From Exiguobacterium undae DSM 14481 (lineage in GTDB: Bacteria > Bacillota > Bacilli > Exiguobacteriales > Exiguobacteriaceae), in contig NZ_KK211187.1 of NCBI RefSeq assembly GCF_000620805.1, forward strand, positions 405,957-469,956: DNA of 64,000 nucleotides. Direction: 5' to 3'. The position numbers and the translations under genes are program-made. Positions 1 through 8,568 of the stretch are shown here, piece after piece (position 1 is the stretch's first letter; each line of letters opens with the position of its first letter). The notes beneath the pieces are model-generated. The model was not told the origin of the DNA. It saw only the letters and a program-made list of their open reading frames with translations, and did not search any database.

Positions 1-1209
1 GGAAAAGAGACGGGGGCTGACGTCGTCATCACAGAGATTGGTGGAACAGTAGGGGATATCGAATCGCTTCCGTTCATCGAAGCCATTCGCCAGGTGAAAA
101 ATGACATCGGCAAGGAAAACGTCATGTATGTGCACTGTACACTCGTTCCGTATCTGGCAGCTGCAGGTGAGCTGAAGACGAAACCGACGCAACACAGTGT
201 CAAGGAACTCCGGAGCTACGGAATCCAGCCGGACATCATCGTTTTACGTGCGGAGCATGATGTACCGCAAGAAATGAAAGATAAAATTGCCCTCTTCTGT
301 GACACACGTCCGGAAGCCGTCATTGAAGCGAAGGATGCGTCAACGCTTTATGAGGTACCGCTCAACTTGCAACGTCAAGGCATGGATCAACTCGTCTGTG
401 ACTACTTCAAGTTCGATACACCATCTGCTGACATGACAGCTTGGAAACAACTTGTCCATACCGTGACACACCTCGAGAAGAAAACGAAAATCGCACTCGT
501 CGGGAAATACGTCGAATTGCGTGATGCGTACATCTCGGTTGCAGAAGCGTTGAAGCATGCCGGTTTTGCGTTCAACAGCGACATCGAAATCGACTGGATC
601 AATGCGGAAGACGTCACGCGTGAGAACGTCCAAGAACTCCTTGGATCAGCAAACGGAATTCTCGTTCCCGGCGGATTCGGCGAACGCGGCATCGAAGGAA
701 AAATCGAAGCAACCCGTTTCGCGCGCGAAAATAACGTTCCGTTCTTCGGTATCTGCCTCGGGATGCAACTGGCGACAGTTGAATTCGCCCGTAACGTCCT
801 GAACTTACAAGGGGCGCACTCGGCGGAAATCGATCCGGCGACACCATACCCGATCATCGATTTGCTTCCGGAGCAAAAAGACATCGAAGATTTAGGCGGA
901 ACGCTTCGTCTTGGTCTTTATCCATGTAAGCTCGAGGAAGGTTCGAAAGCACGTGCCGCGTACTCAAGCGAACTCGTGTATGAACGTCACCGTCACCGTT
1001 ATGAGTTCGGCAACGAATTCCGCGAGCAGTTCGAAGCGAACGGTATGATCTTCTCCGGTACAAGCCCGGATGGTCGTTTGGTCGAAATCATCGAGATTCC
1101 AGAACACAAATGGTTCGTCGCGTGTCAGTTCCACCCGGAATTGATTTCACGTCCGGAACGTCCGCAAGCTCTTTTCCATGACTTCATTCAAGCATCACTT
1201 GGTGAGTAA
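1..1209 (+). CDS. pyrG: CTP synthase, 5'-truncated by the window edge
   Basis: Glutamine-dependent CTP synthase, which makes CTP from UTP, ATP and glutamine in the cytoplasm. The reading frame is open from base 1, so the gene begins upstream of the window and the N-terminal part of the synthetase domain is missing. The remaining ~400 residues hold the end of the amidoligase domain and a complete class I glutamine amidotransferase domain. The nucleophile Cys lies in GICLGM and the His-Glu pair in QFHPE. pyrG heads the conserved Bacillales run pyrG-ywjG-spo0F-fbaA. Here a PTS operon separates it from ywjG. A terminator follows the stop codon closely, so it ends its own transcript. Confidence 0.97.
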   Translation, partial: GKETGADVVITEIGGTVGDIESLPFIEAIRQVKNDIGKENVMYVHCTLVPYLAAAGELKTKPTQHSVKELRSYGIQPDIIVLRAEHDVPQEMKDKIALFCDTRPEAVIEAKDASTLYEVPLNLQRQGMDQLVCDYFKFDTPSADMTAWKQLVHTVTHLEKKTKIALVGKYVELRDAYISVAEALKHAGFAFNSDIEIDWINAEDVTRENVQELLGSANGILVPGGFGERGIEGKIEATRFARENNVPFFGICLGMQLATVEFARNVLNLQGAHSAEIDPATPYPIIDLLPEQKDIEDLGGTLRLGLYPCKLEEGSKARAAYSSELVYERHRHRYEFGNEFREQFEANGMIFSGTSPDGRLVEIIEIPEHKWFVACQFHPELISRPERPQALFHDFIQASLGE

Positions 1210-1228
1210 GCGTCAAGGATTGGAATTG

Positions 1229-1262
1229 AAAACCTGTCTCCCGTGTGGAGACGGGTTTTTTT
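1229..1262 (+). terminator. Rho-independent terminator of pyrG
   Basis: A hairpin with an 8-bp stem (CCTGTCTC paired with GAGACGGG, one G-U pair) and a short loop is followed by seven T. Confidence 0.9.
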
Positions 1263-1310
1263 CATGTTTTATTGGAATTTGAGGATTCAAAGACGCGTGT
1301 AAAACTTATC

Positions 1311-1344
1311 TGCTATAATGATAGCGAATTCATTCCTACAAATT
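1311..1344 (+). promoter_or_regulatory. Promoter and operator of the GntR regulator gene
   Basis: An extended -10 (TGC then TATAAT, -10 at 1314-1319) has no convincing -35. At 1327-1344, at the expected transcription start, lies AATTCATTCCTACAAATT. The same 18-bp pattern AATTCAT-NNN-TACAAATT recurs, inverted, at 2181-2198 before the PTS genes. The two arms form an imperfect dyad. I infer that this is the operator by which the regulator represses itself and the operon. Confidence 0.7.
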
Positions 1345-1366
1345 TACGTGGAAGGTGTAGATATTG

Positions 1367-2077
1367 ATGGCTCCAAAGTACAAACAAGTAGCAGAACAAA
1401 TCGAGACGGATATCGTAAATCACGTCTATCAACATACGAATAAGTTATTGACGGAAGATGAATATGCGACGAAGTACGGCATCAGCCGCAACACCGTCCG
1501 AAAGGCGATCGAGATTCTCGTTAATAAAGGATACGTCTATCAAGTGCAGGGCAGCGGCGTGTTCGTCCGCGATCATTACAACAGTGATTACGTCAACCTC
1601 GAGAAACTCCAAGGATTGACGAGTGACTTCAGCGGGCGCAAAGTCGAGACACGTGCCTTGGCGTTTGAACAGACGACGGCGAACGAAGAGGTGGCGGAAC
1701 GGATGAAGTGTCCCGTCGGCACGCCGGTCTACTACGTCAAGCGTCTGCGGTTGGTCGACGATCATCCGTTTTCGGTCGAGGATTCGTATTTCCGTAAAAA
1801 CCTTGTCGTCTATTTGGATGAAAACATCATTCAAAAGTCGATTTACAACTATTTACGCAATGACCAAAAACTTGCGATTGGCTTTGCCGACCGAGTCATC
1901 TACGCGGACTTTTTGAATGCGGAAGACGCCGTGTTGCTTGAGTTAAAAGAAAACGATCCGGCGCTGCTCGTCGATAATACGGTCTACTTAACGAACGGTC
2001 AAATCTTTGACGTCTCGCGGGCGACCCATCATTTCCGACACGTCAAAATGTTGAAAGTCTCGAATATTAAATCTTGA
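1367..2077 (+). CDS. GntR-family (HutC/UTRA) transcriptional regulator of the adjacent PTS operon
   Basis: A DNA-binding sugar-phosphate-responsive regulator of about 236 residues. The N-terminal winged helix-turn-helix (about residues 5-70) contains the typical YGISRNTVRKAI recognition helix. The rest looks like a UTRA ligand-binding domain (PVYYVKRLR, then FSVEDSYF). I chose ATG 1367 rather than TTG 1364 because GAAGGTG lies 9 bases upstream of it. It stands immediately before IIA, IIB, 6-phospho-beta-glucosidase and IIC genes in the same orientation, and both units share one operator pattern. By analogy with regulators of this type it probably responds to a phosphorylated beta-glucoside, but the effector is inferred. 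Confidence 0.92.
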   Translation: MAPKYKQVAEQIETDIVNHVYQHTNKLLTEDEYATKYGISRNTVRKAIEILVNKGYVYQVQGSGVFVRDHYNSDYVNLEKLQGLTSDFSGRKVETRALAFEQTTANEEVAERMKCPVGTPVYYVKRLRLVDDHPFSVEDSYFRKNLVVYLDENIIQKSIYNYLRNDQKLAIGFADRVIYADFLNAEDAVLLELKENDPALLVDNTVYLTNGQIFDVSRATHHFRHVKMLKVSNIKS

Positions 2078-2115
2078 ACGCCGGCGGGAGGAATCTCTCA
2101 CCTGCGTTTTTTTTG
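2077..2115 (+). terminator. Terminator after the GntR gene
   Basis: An interrupted stem starting at AACGC and ending at GCGTT overlaps the last base of the stop codon and is followed by eight T. It separates the regulator transcript from the PTS operon, which has its own promoter. Confidence 0.75.
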
Positions 2116-2141
2116 TTCACATTTTATTCAAGAAGAAAGGG

Positions 2142-2198
2142 TTTACATAAATTTTCGCACGTGCTATTATCAATTTGTAGAATTTGTACCTATGAATT
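2142..2198 (+). promoter_or_regulatory. Promoter and operator of the beta-glucoside PTS operon
   Basis: The -35 TTTACA (2142-2147) and -10 TATTAT (2165-2170) are separated by exactly 17 bases. The operator-like sequence AATTTGTACCTATGAATT at 2181-2198 is the reverse complement of the pattern in front of the regulator gene. An extra half-site AATTTGTA sits at 2172-2179. Both sites cover the transcription start, which fits simple repression. Confidence 0.75.
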
Positions 2199-2227
2199 TT
2201 AGTTATCCATACAAAAGGAGAGATACC

Positions 2228-2575
2228 ATGGTTTCTGAAACGATTGAAATTACACCGGAAGACATCTTCGGTCTGATTGCCCTCTCGGGAGACGCGAAAG
2301 CAAGTTACCACCACGCGATGCTTTTGATGCAAGAAGGAAAAGTAGACGAAGCGAATGAAGCGGTCAAAACGGGAGATGCGACTTTAAAAGAAGCGCACAG
2401 CATTCAAACGAAGTTCGTCACACTTGAAGCACAAGGAAAAACGGCTACGGTCGGTGTCCTGATGGTACACGCGCAAGATCACTTGATGAATACGATTCTT
2501 GTTAAAGAAATGCTCGGATACATGATGCACATGCAAAACGAAATCAACCAACTGAAGGGAATGGATCAAAAATGA
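2228..2575 (+). CDS. PTS lactose/cellobiose-family IIA component
   Basis: Cytoplasmic phosphotransferase EIIA of the Lac family (about 115 residues). It carries phosphate from HPr to IIB during uptake of cellobiose-type sugars. The protein is helical. The active-site His is likely in the segment LMVHAQDHLM, where family members carry their phosphorylated histidine. ATG 2228 is chosen because AAAGGAG ends 7 bases upstream; an in-frame ATG further upstream has no such site. It overlaps the IIB start by 4 bases, which suggests translational coupling. Confidence 0.93.
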   Translation: MVSETIEITPEDIFGLIALSGDAKASYHHAMLLMQEGKVDEANEAVKTGDATLKEAHSIQTKFVTLEAQGKTATVGVLMVHAQDHLMNTILVKEMLGYMMHMQNEINQLKGMDQK

Positions 2576-2880
2576 TGAAAATCGGATTATTCTGTGCGGC
2601 AGGTATGTCGACAAGTATGTTAGTGGAAAAAATGAAAGCGGTTGCCGCTGAGCGTGGACTCGAAACAGAAATCGCAGCCTACCCGGAATCAGAAATGGAA
2701 ACGTATGTCGACAACTTGGATGTTGCGCTGCTCGGACCGCAAGTTAAATACTTGCTCGCAAAAGGCAAACAGATCTGTGAACCAAAAGGTGTGCCGATTG
2801 ATGTCATCAACACGATCGATTACGGCATGATGAACGGAACAAAAGTACTCGACCACGCATTGAAGCTCGCAAATAAATAA
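2572..2880 (+). CDS. PTS lactose/cellobiose-family IIB component
   Basis: A small cytoplasmic EIIB (102 residues) that passes phosphate from IIA to the incoming sugar. The P-loop cysteine is in LFCAAGMSTSML near the N-terminus, as in CelA/LicB proteins. Two consecutive ATG codons (2572 and 2575) could serve as start. The gene overlaps the IIA stop by ATGA and is followed after about 15 bases by the glycosidase gene. Confidence 0.95.
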   Translation: MMKIGLFCAAGMSTSMLVEKMKAVAAERGLETEIAAYPESEMETYVDNLDVALLGPQVKYLLAKGKQICEPKGVPIDVINTIDYGMMNGTKVLDHALKLANK

Positions 2881-2895
2881 AACGGGGTGACGACT

Positions 2896-4302
2896 TTGAA
2901 AATGCCTAAACATTTCCTGTTTGGTGCAGCATCGGCTTCTTACCAAGTCGAAGGTGCATGGAACGAGGACGGGAAAGGCGTCTCGAACTGGGACGTCTTC
3001 TCGAAAATTCCTGGAAAGACTTTTGAAAATACAAACGGTGATGTCGCGATTGACCATTATCACCGCTATAAAGAAGATATCGGACTGATGGCAGAGATGG
3101 GGCTGGAATCATACCGGTTCTCGATTTCATGGCCACGGATCTTCCCAAACGGCACAGGCGAAGTAAACGAAAAGGGACTCGAGTTTTACAACAATGTCAT
3201 CGATGAATGTTTAAAACACAACATCGTCCCGTTCGTCACGCTCTATCATTGGGATTTGCCGCAAGTCCTTGAAGAACAAGGCGGCTGGCGGAATCAAGCG
3301 ACGGTCGATGCCTTCGTCCGCTTCGCGGATACTTGTTTCGAAGCGTTTGGTGACCGTGTCCGCAACTGGATTACGTTTAATGAGACCGTCATCTTCTGTT
3401 CGCTCGGCTACTTGTCAGGCGCACACCCGCCAGGCATCGAAGGTGATGCGAAAGCCTACTTCCAGACGACGCACAATGTTTTCGTCGCCCACGCCCGTTC
3501 CGTCGAACGCTTTAAGCAAGCCGGATACGAAGGGGAAATCGGCATCACGCACGTCTTTAACCCGGCTTTCAGCATCGACAACGAGGCGGATAATAAATTC
3601 GCCGAGATGCATGCGAACGAATTTGCGACACACTGGTTCTACGATCCGATCTTAAAAGGGACGTATCCGGAATACGTCGTCAAGCAACTGGAGCAACAAG
3701 GTCTCCTGCCGGACTGGACACAAGACGAACTCGACGTCCTCAAACGGACAGCTCCGATGAACGATTTCATCGGTCTCAACTACTATTGTCCGCAACGTGT
3801 CATGAAAAACGATACAGCACTCGTCATGGCGGGCGGTCGTGAAAATTCGACCGGTCGTCCGGGTAATCCGTCGTTTGACGGCGTCTATAAGACGGTCTTG
3901 ATGGACGATAAAGTCTATACGAAGTGGGGCTGGGAAATTGCACCGGATGCCTTCCTCGATGGACTTCGGATGTTACAAGCCCGTTATGGCGATGTCAAAA
4001 TCTACATTACAGAGAACGGTCTCGGTGATGTCGATCCGATCGTCGGCGAAGAAATCATGGATACACCACGAATCGAGTACATCGAGAGCCACCTCCGCGC
4101 CGTCAAACACGCGGTCCAGGAAGGAATCAATGTCTCCGGATATTATGCGTGGTCGGTCATCGATCTCCTCAGCTGGCTGAACGGTTATAAAAAACAATAC
4201 GGTTTCATCTATGTCGACCATGAAAATGGTCTTGCCCGCAAAAAGAAACAGTCGTTCCATTGGTACAAAGAGATCATCGCCACGCGCGCTGAAGACCTGT
4301 AA
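2896..4302 (+). CDS. 6-phospho-beta-glucosidase, glycoside hydrolase family 1
   Basis: Cytoplasmic hydrolase that splits the phosphorylated beta-glucoside (for example cellobiose 6-phosphate) delivered by the PTS. It has about 468 residues, the usual GH1 length. The acid/base Glu is in ITFNE and the nucleophile Glu in ITENG. The N-terminal FLFGAASASYQVEG is typical of the family. The start is uncertain: GGGGTGA fits best with TTG 2896, while GTG 2887 and ATG 2902 are alternatives. It lies between the IIB and IIC genes of one operon, so its substrate should be that transporter's product. The exact sugar cannot be read from sequence. Confidence 0.95.
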   Translation: MKMPKHFLFGAASASYQVEGAWNEDGKGVSNWDVFSKIPGKTFENTNGDVAIDHYHRYKEDIGLMAEMGLESYRFSISWPRIFPNGTGEVNEKGLEFYNNVIDECLKHNIVPFVTLYHWDLPQVLEEQGGWRNQATVDAFVRFADTCFEAFGDRVRNWITFNETVIFCSLGYLSGAHPPGIEGDAKAYFQTTHNVFVAHARSVERFKQAGYEGEIGITHVFNPAFSIDNEADNKFAEMHANEFATHWFYDPILKGTYPEYVVKQLEQQGLLPDWTQDELDVLKRTAPMNDFIGLNYYCPQRVMKNDTALVMAGGRENSTGRPGNPSFDGVYKTVLMDDKVYTKWGWEIAPDAFLDGLRMLQARYGDVKIYITENGLGDVDPIVGEEIMDTPRIEYIESHLRAVKHAVQEGINVSGYYAWSVIDLLSWLNGYKKQYGFIYVDHENGLARKKKQSFHWYKEIIATRAEDL

Positions 4303-4314
4303 GGAGGTTTCCGA

Positions 4315-5637
4315 ATGAGTCGTCTAGAAACCGTATTCGAAAAAGTAACGCCGGCTTTTGCCCGTTTCGCGAATGCCAAACCCGTTCTCGCCATCAAGGA
4401 TGGATTCATCCTGACAATGCCGATGACAATCATCGGGTCACTGTTCCTGTTAATCTTAGCCCTCCCGATTCCGGGTTGGGAGAAGTTCATGTCCGGTCTC
4501 TTTGGAGCCGATTGGACGTTGCCGTTGACGCAAGTCGTCGGAGCGACGTTTGATATCCTCGCCTTGATTGGTGTATTCGGGATTGCTTATTCCTACGTCA
4601 AAAACGAAAAAATCGAAGGGGTGCCGGCCGGGATCCTCGCGATCATCTCGTTTTTGATCATCACCCAAGCATCCGTCCTGTCGGAATCAGGCGAAGTCGT
4701 CAAAGGCGTCGTCCCGAAAGTCTGGACAGGTGGACAAGGTGTCATGGCGGCGATCGTTGTTGGATTGGTCGTCGGTTTCATCTACTCGCAGTTCATCAAA
4801 CGCGGCATCAGCATCAAGATGCCGGCAGGTGTTCCGCCGGGTGTTGCGAACTCGTTCTCGGCACTCGTACCGGGATTAGCCGTCATCACGTTGTCTGTCG
4901 TCACGTTTGCCGTGTTCCAGGCATTTGCAGACCGGACGTTCACGGAAGTCATCTATGACGTTCTCCAAGCGCCGATTCAAAACTTGACGGATACGCTGGC
5001 TGGAGCCGTTCTCATCATGGTCCTCATGTCCGTCATGTGGTGGTGCGGGATTCATGGTGCCGCCATCATCATGGGAATCATGGGACCGCTGTTGACAGCC
5101 AACGCGCTCCAAAACCAAGCGATCATTGACTCGGGGAAAGAACTGGTTGTTGGCGGAAACGCGAACATCGTCACGATTCAATTCCTGGATGTCTTTACGA
5201 AGCTCGGCGGAACCGGGATCACGATCGGTTTCATCATCGCGACGTTGATGGTTGCCCGGTCGGCGCACTTGAAGCAACTGGGTAAGTTGTCACTTGCGCC
5301 GAGTTTGTTCAACATCAATGAACCCGTCATTTTCGGGATGCCGATCGTCTTTAACCCGATCATGTTCATCCCGTTCGTCATCGTTCCTGCCATCGCATCA
5401 TTCATGGTCTACTTCACGATTCTGTGGGGCTGGGTCGAACCGTTTAATGCCTTGCAGGTACCATGGACGACACCACCGATCATCTCCGGGTTCTTGATCG
5501 GCGGATGGCGTGCTGCCTTGTTGCAAATCGCAACGATCGCCATGTCAGTCGCGATTTATCTGCCGTTCGTTCGGATGCAGGATCAGCTGTCATACGGCGA
5601 AGAAGTAAAAGCGCAGGAAGATCAAGCTTCGGCTTGA
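4315..5637 (+). CDS. PTS lactose/cellobiose-family IIC permease
   Basis: Integral membrane sugar channel of the PTS (CelB type, 440 residues). It has about ten hydrophobic segments and a conserved stretch with WGIHG-like WWCGIHGAAI and INEPVIFGMPIVFNP. The ATG is preceded by a strong AAGGAGG. It is the last gene of the operon IIA-IIB-glycosidase-IIC and is followed by a long bidirectional terminator. There is no IIC duplication or truncation. Confidence 0.95.
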   Translation: MSRLETVFEKVTPAFARFANAKPVLAIKDGFILTMPMTIIGSLFLLILALPIPGWEKFMSGLFGADWTLPLTQVVGATFDILALIGVFGIAYSYVKNEKIEGVPAGILAIISFLIITQASVLSESGEVVKGVVPKVWTGGQGVMAAIVVGLVVGFIYSQFIKRGISIKMPAGVPPGVANSFSALVPGLAVITLSVVTFAVFQAFADRTFTEVIYDVLQAPIQNLTDTLAGAVLIMVLMSVMWWCGIHGAAIIMGIMGPLLTANALQNQAIIDSGKELVVGGNANIVTIQFLDVFTKLGGTGITIGFIIATLMVARSAHLKQLGKLSLAPSLFNINEPVIFGMPIVFNPIMFIPFVIVPAIASFMVYFTILWGWVEPFNALQVPWTTPPIISGFLIGGWRAALLQIATIAMSVAIYLPFVRMQDQLSYGEEVKAQEDQASA

Positions 5638-5662
5638 GAGGATCCAACAATTCAGACGCAAT

Positions 5663-5709
5663 AAAACCGAGTGGGTTTTCTCTAAAGCTAGAGGAAACCC
5701 ACTCGGTTT
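5663..5709. terminator. Long bidirectional terminator between the PTS operon and ywjG
   Basis: A near-perfect inverted repeat: the arms read AAACCGAGTGGGTTT and AAACCCACTCGGTTT, with an inner CTCT/AGAG extension. T-rich ends on both strands serve the two convergent genes. Confidence 0.9.
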
Positions 5710-5764
5710 GTCGTTACAGATAAAACAGTTCAGCATCACGTTCTAATACTATAGAAGAAAAGCG

Positions 5765-6274
5765 TCATTCCCACTCTTCCGTCATCTCTTGTAACTGCGT
5801 CAGGATATGCGTCAACAGGAACGCACCCAGTGCAAGACTCGGCAAGCCGTGACGGGAACCGTCTTCAGCCGGAAGCAGGCCTTTGTTGAATTTTAAGGCG
5901 AGCGGTGCGATCGACCGTTCGAGTGTCTCAGTCACGTCGCCGAGCGTGATGATTGCGTACGGTGTGTGCCACGCATCATAACGGGCGAGAGACGCCAGCA
6001 GGTCGGAACGTTCCGTATCCGGTGTGAAAATCAGAATGCGGTCGACAGCATGTAATGTTTTATGATCTTTGATTTTCGTGACCCGTTTCATCTGATCCGG
6101 ACCGTCGGACAGCATCGGATAGAGACCTTCGAATTCACCGTACGCATCGAGATAGACTTTCCCTTGACCGACGAGCGCCTGAGCCAGCAGACGGACGACA
6201 TCGAATAATTCGTCTTCTTGTTTTGTAAGCGTTTGTAATTTTCCGTTGAACTGAGTCGCTAAAATTTTCATCAT
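5765..6274 (-). CDS. ywjG: DUF2529 family protein (YwjG-like)
   Basis: A protein of about 169 residues with no known biochemical role. I recognise it by position next to spo0F and fbaA and by a fold reminiscent of SIS-type sugar isomerase domains (IIMP-like strand DRILIFTPD, then YAIITLGD). The start is placed at the ATG pair at 6269-6274 because AGAGAGGA lies about 8 bases upstream. The longer open frame to 6319 lacks a ribosome site. Unlike in B. subtilis, it is encoded opposite to pyrG and spo0F, diverging from spo0F with a 93-base gap. Function is unknown. Confidence 0.8.
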   Translation of the reverse strand: MMKILATQFNGKLQTLTKQEDELFDVVRLLAQALVGQGKVYLDAYGEFEGLYPMLSDGPDQMKRVTKIKDHKTLHAVDRILIFTPDTERSDLLASLARYDAWHTPYAIITLGDVTETLERSIAPLALKFNKGLLPAEDGSRHGLPSLALGAFLLTHILTQLQEMTEEWE

Positions 6275-6367
6275 TTTGAACATCCTCTCTAACTTTCTGT
6301 CAAGGATAGTATATAGCAAGTTTTGCTTTCATGTAGAATGGAAATAACTAGAGGAGGAGTGTGGGAC

Positions 6368-6742
6368 ATGAAAGGGAGATTGCTGATCGCGGAAGATGAA
6401 CCGGGGATTCGGAATTTATTGGCCCAATTGTTTCGGGCACAGGGCTACACGACGGACGTCGCTGTGGACGGCTTAGAGACGATTGAACGCCTGAAAGAGG
6501 CGGATTATGATTTATTGTTGATGGATGTCAACATGCCGGGACGGACCGGTCTTGAAGTATTGCGTCACCAAGACGAGGTCGGACGACGGGTTCGGACGAT
6601 TTTGATGACGGCACTTGGGGAAAAAGAAGCAATGGAAGAAGCGAAGCGACTGGGCGTCGTCGCCTTCTTCGGAAAGCCGTTTGACATCTTTGAATTAAAA
6701 AAAGAAGTGACTGTGCAAATTTCGAGCGATGTAAGCGGTTAA
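6368..6742 (+). CDS. spo0F: Single-domain response regulator, Spo0F-like
   Basis: A 124-residue stand-alone receiver domain, the same length as B. subtilis Spo0F, the phosphotransfer intermediate of the sporulation phosphorelay. The acidic triad EDE (residues 9-11), phosphoacceptor Asp53 in LLLMDVNMPG, the switch Thr in ILMTALGE and the Lys in FFGKPFD are all present. The start at 6368 follows AGGAGGAG by 8 bases. It keeps the canonical neighbours (ywjG upstream, fbaA downstream). Genes that would confirm sporulation are absent from this window, so its partner is unclear. It may relay signals to another output such as biofilm or competence. Confidence 0.88.
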   Translation: MKGRLLIAEDEPGIRNLLAQLFRAQGYTTDVAVDGLETIERLKEADYDLLLMDVNMPGRTGLEVLRHQDEVGRRVRTILMTALGEKEAMEEAKRLGVVAFFGKPFDIFELKKEVTVQISSDVSG

Positions 6743-6874
6743 TCTTTCACGTCGTCGTCACAATCCTAAATTCGGAGCGAAATGCTGTACGTTCAAGCGA
6801 ATCAGTGTGTTATAATCAGTCTGAAAATGCACGTTTACGTGTAAGTAGCGATCAAAACAGAGGAGGATGTCATT

Positions 6875-7729
6875 ATGCCATTAGTATCTATGACAGACAT
6901 GTTAAACAAAGCTCTCGAAGGTAAGTACGCAGTAGGTCAATTCAACATCAACAACCTCGAGTGGACTCAAGCAGTACTCGGTGCGGCTCAAGAAGAGCAG
7001 TCACCAGTCATTCTTGGAGTATCTGAAGGTGCAGCACGTCACATGGGCGGATTCTACACAGTTGTTAAAATGGTAGAAGGTCTCGTTCACGACATGAAAG
7101 TAACAGTTCCTGTTGCAATCCACCTCGACCACGGTTCGAGCATTGAAAAATGTAAAGAAGCGATCGACGCTGGATTTACATCTGTAATGATCGACGATTC
7201 ACATAGCCCGATCGACACAAACATCGAAACAACAAAAGCTGTTGTTGAGTATGCACACTCGAAAGGTGTTTCAGTCGAAGCAGAAGTTGGAACAGTTGGC
7301 GGACAAGAAGACGACGTCATCGGCGATGTCATGTACGCGAAACTTGACGACTGCGTTCGTATCGTTAAAGAAACTGGTATCGATACGCTTGCTCCTGCAC
7401 TCGGTTCTGTTCACGGACCATACAAAGGTGAACCAAACCTTGGTTTCACTGAAATGGAAGAAATCCGTAACGCAACGGACCTCCCACTCGTTCTTCACGG
7501 TGGAACAGGAATCCCGACACACGATATCGAAAAAGCAATTTCGCTTGGTACTTCGAAAATCAACGTCAACACGGAAAACCAAATTTCGTTCGCGAAAGTG
7601 GTTCGTGAAGTCTTGGCTGAGAAACCAGAAGCATATGACCCACGCGTATTCATCGCACCAGGTCGCGAAGCAATCAAACAAACAGTCATCGGTAAGATGC
7701 GTGAGTTTGGTTCAAGCAACAAAGCTTAA
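6875..7729 (+). CDS. fbaA: Class II fructose-1,6-bisphosphate aldolase
   Basis: Zinc-dependent aldolase of glycolysis and gluconeogenesis, cleaving fructose 1,6-bisphosphate to DHAP and glyceraldehyde 3-phosphate. At 284 residues it matches the Bacillus enzyme. The zinc-binding His is in IHLDHGS, and further metal and phosphate-binding residues are in LHGGTG and INVNTEN. The ATG follows AGAGGAGG. A TATAAT at 6811-6816 probably belongs to its promoter, although the -35 is weak. Codon choice is more biased than in its neighbours, as expected for high expression. Its own terminator follows. Confidence 0.97.
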   Translation: MPLVSMTDMLNKALEGKYAVGQFNINNLEWTQAVLGAAQEEQSPVILGVSEGAARHMGGFYTVVKMVEGLVHDMKVTVPVAIHLDHGSSIEKCKEAIDAGFTSVMIDDSHSPIDTNIETTKAVVEYAHSKGVSVEAEVGTVGGQEDDVIGDVMYAKLDDCVRIVKETGIDTLAPALGSVHGPYKGEPNLGFTEMEEIRNATDLPLVLHGGTGIPTHDIEKAISLGTSKINVNTENQISFAKVVREVLAEKPEAYDPRVFIAPGREAIKQTVIGKMREFGSSNKA

Positions 7730-7743
7730 TTTTTCGTGCCCAA

Positions 7744-7778
7744 AACACGGTAGACATTCGTCTATCGTGTTTTTTTTC
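7744..7778 (+). terminator. Terminator of fbaA
   Basis: The stem ACACGGTAGAC / GTCTATCGTGT with a 4-base loop is followed by eight T. Confidence 0.92.
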
Positions 7779-7893
7779 ATCTGTTTCAGCAGATTGTTTT
7801 GGAAAACGTTAGGACTTCTCGGAGAAAAAATTTATAATAGAAGAGTAAGCGATTTCAAGGGATATTTTAAGGGATGAAAGGGGAAAGAGAGAG

Positions 7894-8541
7894 ATGAGAT
7901 TTTTTATCGACACAGCAAACGTAGAGGATATTAAAAAAGCACATAAAATGGGGATTTTAGATGGGGTTACGACCAACCCGTCACTCGTCGCAAAAGAGGG
8001 CGTCGATTTCCATACACGCTTGCGTGAAATTTGTGAGATCGTCGGAGACGTCTCGGTCAGTGCAGAAGTCATCGCACTCGACGCGGAGGGAATGATTCGG
8101 GAAGGGAAGGAACTTGCCCAGATTGCACCGAACATTACGGTAAAGGTTCCGATGACACCGGCCGGTCTTGAGGCCGTTGCAGCACTTTCGAAAGAAAAGA
8201 TCACGACGAACGTCACATTGATCTTCAATCCGAACCAAGCCTTGCTCGCAGCACGCGCAGGTGCGACGTATGTCTCACCATTCCTGGGTCGATTGGATGA
8301 TATCGGTCAAGACGGCATGGGGCTTGTTGAAACGATCGCTCAAATATTCGTCATTCATGACATTCCGACACAAATCATTGCGGCATCTGTCCGGAATCCG
8401 GTTCATGTCACGAACGCAGCACTTGCGGGTGCCGATATCGCGACGATTCCGCTGAATGTCATTGAATCACTGACGCAACACCCACTCACGACACAAGGAA
8501 TCGAGCGGTTCCTGGCTGACTGGGAAAAAGCGCAGCAATAA
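7894..8541 (+). CDS. tal: Transaldolase / fructose-6-phosphate aldolase family
   Basis: Short-form transaldolase (215 residues) of the pentose phosphate pathway, transferring a dihydroxyacetone unit between sugar phosphates. The start [13 protein letters not shown] and the segment DGVTTNPSL are diagnostic. The Schiff-base lysine lies in ITVKVPMTP. Members of this small subfamily act either as transaldolase or as fructose-6-phosphate aldolase. Sequence alone does not separate them, but the position between fbaA and murA matches B. subtilis ywjH, annotated as transaldolase. It is probably co-transcribed with murA and glpX, since the gaps are short (27 and 31 bases). Confidence 0.95.
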   Translation: MRFFIDTANVEDIKKAHKMGILDGVTTNPSLVAKEGVDFHTRLREICEIVGDVSVSAEVIALDAEGMIREGKELAQIAPNITVKVPMTPAGLEAVAALSKEKITTNVTLIFNPNQALLAARAGATYVSPFLGRLDDIGQDGMGLVETIAQIFVIHDIPTQIIAASVRNPVHVTNAALAGADIATIPLNVIESLTQHPLTTQGIERFLADWEKAQQ

Positions 8542-8568
8542 CAGATTGTACAGAAAGGTTGATGGAAT

